Of a DNA stretch of 64,000 nt, positions 61,756-64,000 are shown in pieces. Origin of the DNA: Planctomycetes bacterium UBA7888 (lineage in GTDB: Bacteria > Planctomycetota > UBA1135). The notes below the pieces were generated by a model. That model was given only the letters and a program-made list of their open reading frames with translations, made no database searches and was not told the origin of the DNA. The stretch spans positions 1 through 64,000 of the forward strand of contig DLRM01000035.1 of NCBI GenBank assembly GCA_002500505.1, read 5' to 3'. The first letter of the stretch is position 1. Each line of letters starts with the position of its first letter. A program made the translations under genes and the position numbers.

Positions 61756-62910
61756 ATGATTAATCACCTTGAAGAACGAGCGGCTCGAACCGGCTTGGGA
61801 GGCATTCCAACCCTGGTTCAAGAAGGTCAGCGATTATCCGAAGCGCACTGCTTAGCTTTGTTGAAAAGCGATGATCTTGCCTTGATGGGGCTCTTAGCCA
61901 ATCAAGTTCGAGAAAAACGGCACGGTGATGTGGCCTATTACAACGTCAACATCCATGTCAACTACACCAATTACTGCAACCAATACTGCGATTTTTGCGC
62001 TTTCCAGCGGCGCCCCAAAGACGATGGCGCCTATTGCATGACCCCAGAGCAGATTCATGAAGAGCTCTCCAAGGCGAATCCTGAGGCCACTGAGGTCCAC
62101 ATGGTTGCCGGGGTTTGGCCTGCGCTTCCCTACGAGTATTTCCTCGATATCGTCCGGGCTGCGAAATCTGCCCGACCGAACATCCATGTCAAAGCTTTCA
62201 CCATGGTCGAAATTGACCAAATTGTGAAAACTGCCGGAAAGCCCCTAGGCGATGTTCTTGACGAGCTGAAAGAAGCAGGATTGGGCTCGATGCCCGGAGG
62301 CGGTGCAGAAATCTTTTCTGAACGCGTACGACAAGAGCTTTACCCAAAAAAAATGGGGGCTGAACGATGGATTGAACTTGCACGTGATATTCACAACCAT
62401 GGCTATCGAACCAACTGCACCATGCTTTATGGCATGACTGAAACTTTGGAAGAACGCGCAGACCACTTAAATCGATTGCGAAATCTCCAAGATGAAACAG
62501 GTGGCTTCCAGACCTATATCCCACTGGCCTTCCACCCTGAAAATACTCCTGGGCTTTCGCACCTACCCCAACCCGGGCCCACCGAACGGCTCAAAGCCAT
62601 CGCCATCGGTCGCCTCTTCCTAGATAACATCGCCCATATCAAAGCCTATTGGGTCATGCTCGGCCTCCCCGTCGCTCAACTCGCCCTAGGTATGGGCGCA
62701 GATGATATCGATGGCACTGTAACCCAGGAAAAGGTGTACCACGATGCCGGCGCGGGCACTCCAGAGAACTTGGATCGGGACTTCATTCACCGCCTAATTC
62801 GGGAAGCCCATCGCCAGCCCGTTGAGCGGGGCACTCTTTACGAAGTCATTCGAGAATTCCCAATAGCGAATGATTCCATTCCTACATCTCCTACTCCCCT
62901 CTCGGTTTAA
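61756..62910 (+). CDS. mqnE: Aminofutalosine synthase
   Basis: Radical SAM enzyme that joins the SAM-derived adenosyl group to the MqnA product, giving aminodeoxyfutalosine for menaquinone synthesis. The 384-residue protein has the cluster motif NYCNQYCDFCAFQRRPKDDG (CxxxCxxC) and HMVAGVWPALPYEYFLDIVR, GSMPGGGAEIFSERVRQELY and TMLYGMTETLEERADHLNRL, matching MqnE and distinct from MqnC, which has QGGHHP at this position. It overlaps mqnA by one base. Confidence 0.93.
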   Translation: MINHLEERAARTGLGGIPTLVQEGQRLSEAHCLALLKSDDLALMGLLANQVREKRHGDVAYYNVNIHVNYTNYCNQYCDFCAFQRRPKDDGAYCMTPEQIHEELSKANPEATEVHMVAGVWPALPYEYFLDIVRAAKSARPNIHVKAFTMVEIDQIVKTAGKPLGDVLDELKEAGLGSMPGGGAEIFSERVRQELYPKKMGAERWIELARDIHNHGYRTNCTMLYGMTETLEERADHLNRLRNLQDETGGFQTYIPLAFHPENTPGLSHLPQPGPTERLKAIAIGRLFLDNIAHIKAYWVMLGLPVAQLALGMGADDIDGTVTQEKVYHDAGAGTPENLDRDFIHRLIREAHRQPVERGTLYEVIREFPIANDSIPTSPTPLSV

Positions 62911-63707
62911 TGTTGAGAATCGGAACGGTTCCTTATTTGGTGGCACGGCCCTTAACGGAGGGGCTGGATGCGGAACCCTCCGTTCAACTAAGCACTGCTC
63001 CCCCCGCTGAGCTCGCCCGGCGATTATCAAGCGGCGAGCTTGATATTGCTTTAGCAAGTTCCATTCTGGCCCTTGGTGAAGACGCACTGGACTTTTGGTC
63101 TGATGGCCCAGTCATCGCCTGCGATGGTCCCATCCAATCGGTTCTTCTTTTCCTTTCGCCTCGGCTCCAGTCACCCTCTGAAATCCAAAGTTTGCTCCTC
63201 GACCCCAATAGTCGAACCGGGAGGGAACTTGCTCGGATTTGCCTTCGCGACGCCTTTGACCTTGAACCTCACGCCATCGAGGCCCCTTTGGAGCAAGACC
63301 CTTTTGAATCTGGCGCCGATGCGGTGCAACTAATTGGGGACCCCGCACTCTTAGCGACTCAAACTCATCCCGATTGGACGACTGTGGACCTTGGGGAAAC
63401 CTGGAAAAAACTAACTGGCCTTCCCTTCGTCTTTGCGGGTTGGATTTGCCGCACGGGTTTTGACCCTGAAGAAGTAGCACCAATTTTGGAAAAAGCGGCC
63501 GAACGGGGCTTGAGCCGCCGTAGCGAACTGGCGCAATCCACAGACTTAGGAAACTTACCGATTGAGTTTTTGGATAATTACCTCCACGAAACTATTCATT
63601 TCCGGCTTTCACAAGAGCAAATCCGTGGAGCGATTGCCGAATTTGGCCTTCGTGCGGATCTGGACATTCACCGGATTCGCCTTGAATCAAAATCGGTAGC
63701 CCAATGA
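62910..63707 (+). CDS. mqnA: Chorismate dehydratase
   Basis: First enzyme of the futalosine pathway, converting chorismate to 3-enolpyruvylbenzoate. The 265-residue protein has the periplasmic-binding-like fold of MqnA: MLRIGTVPYLVARPLTEGL at the start, LARRLSSGELDIALASSILA, then DPNSRTGRELARICLRDAF and TGLPFVFAGWICRTGF. It shares one base with mqnE and overlaps the LON-domain gene by ATGA. Confidence 0.9.
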   Translation: MLRIGTVPYLVARPLTEGLDAEPSVQLSTAPPAELARRLSSGELDIALASSILALGEDALDFWSDGPVIACDGPIQSVLLFLSPRLQSPSEIQSLLLDPNSRTGRELARICLRDAFDLEPHAIEAPLEQDPFESGADAVQLIGDPALLATQTHPDWTTVDLGETWKKLTGLPFVFAGWICRTGFDPEEVAPILEKAAERGLSRRSELAQSTDLGNLPIEFLDNYLHETIHFRLSQEQIRGAIAEFGLRADLDIHRIRLESKSVAQ

Positions 63708-64000
63708 AGAACAAGGCGCCCCTTTTTGCGCTTCCAAACCTTCTTCTCTACCCGGGAGCCAAGCTCCCTATCTTCTTTTCCGAGCCAAGGCACTTGGCCA
63801 TGCTTCGGGACATGCAAGCTAAAGAGGGTACCTTGCTTGCCTGTGCATTGCTGAAGGGTGACTGGGAAGAAGATTACTTTGATAATCCAGAAGTCCACCC
63901 CATCGCAGGTCTGGCTCGGTTCAAAATTCCATCTTCCTTTTCTGGAGACGACTCCATTCAGCTCCTCGGGATTGGCGAAGGTCGAATTCGGATACAACAA
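63704..64000 (+). CDS. LON substrate-binding domain protein, 3' end missing
   Basis: 99 codons run to the window edge. The start NKAPLFALPNLLLYPGAKLP followed by IFFSEPRHLAMLRDMQAKEG and HPIAGLARFKI is the N-terminal (LON) domain of ATP-dependent Lon protease and of the small stand-alone LON proteins. Without the rest it cannot be said which; the ATP-dependent enzyme is much longer. ATG overlaps the mqnA stop. Confidence 0.8.
   Translation, partial: MKNKAPLFALPNLLLYPGAKLPIFFSEPRHLAMLRDMQAKEGTLLACALLKGDWEEDYFDNPEVHPIAGLARFKIPSSFSGDDSIQLLGIGEGRIRIQQ

Noticed and set aside
1..64000. CRISPR array, insertion sequence or prophage
   Set aside because: No regularly spaced repeats, transposase, integrase or phage structural genes were seen on reading the window.

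Overview
The window reads as ordinary chromosome of a free-living, Gram-negative-type bacterium with lipoproteins, peptidoglycan genes (murD, ddl) and menaquinone made by the futalosine route. Two large secreted paralogues with a shared C-terminal domain, a membrane protein resembling the planctomycetal DUF6677 group, an HTH-EIIA fusion and a McsA-ClpC pair together suggest Planctomycetota. That placement is inference; no rRNA or other decisive marker is present. Coding density is very high, with many ATGA overlaps, and I see no transposase, integrase, phage gene or CRISPR array.

Layout. 0-6.3 kb: hpt, an RluA-type pseudouridine synthase and TruD (minus strand), a receiver/HD-GYP regulator with a HupE/UreJ-like membrane protein, Ogt, and a bifunctional-nuclease-domain protein. 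6.3-8.7 kb: two tRNA-Ser genes flanking an isochorismatase-fold protein and a GAF-pseudokinase. 8.7-20.9 kb: murD, mcsA-like, clpC, a MATE exporter, lipoproteins, dprA, a sulfatase-fold lipoprotein, membrane proteins and a thioesterase. 21-26.6 kb: a complete eight-gene isc operon (iscR-S-U-A-hscB-hscA-fdx-iscX) with a palindrome inside its likely promoter. 26.6-37.5 kb: a leucine-dehydrogenase-like enzyme, HEAT lipoprotein, galactokinase-like GHMP kinase, a PPIase plus two ABC-2 ATPase/permease pairs and an amidinotransferase-fold hydrolase in one run, then ddl. 37.5-43.5 kb: a tiny secreted protein, a TMTC-like glycosyltransferase with TPRs, and two large secreted paralogues each ending in an intrinsic terminator. 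43.6-48.9 kb: mqnC, a ClC channel with CBS domains, an HTH-EIIA regulator and a two-gene membrane unit.

49-61.7 kb is a respiratory nitrate reduction cluster, narC-G-H-J-I-K, in the order known from Thermus. Next to it lies a histidine kinase and an NtrC-type sigma-54 activator. The narC upstream region carries a sigma-54 -24/-12 element and two matching 16-bp inverted repeats placed like enhancer sites, so the nar operon is probably switched on by this adjacent two-component system. mqnE and mqnA follow (61.8-63.7 kb). Together with mqnC they would supply menaquinone as electron carrier to the nitrate reductase, and the isc operon would supply Fe-S clusters for NarG, NarH, MqnC and MqnE. The window ends inside a LON-domain protein.

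Most notable points: the sigma-54/enhancer architecture upstream of nar and the cysteine-rich PAS of its sensor; the palindrome in the isc promoter; the catalytically dead kinase beside a hydrolase lacking its usual Asp; a sulfatase-fold protein with Thr at the nucleophile position; and an 11-base G/C run in the leader of only one of the two secreted paralogues.
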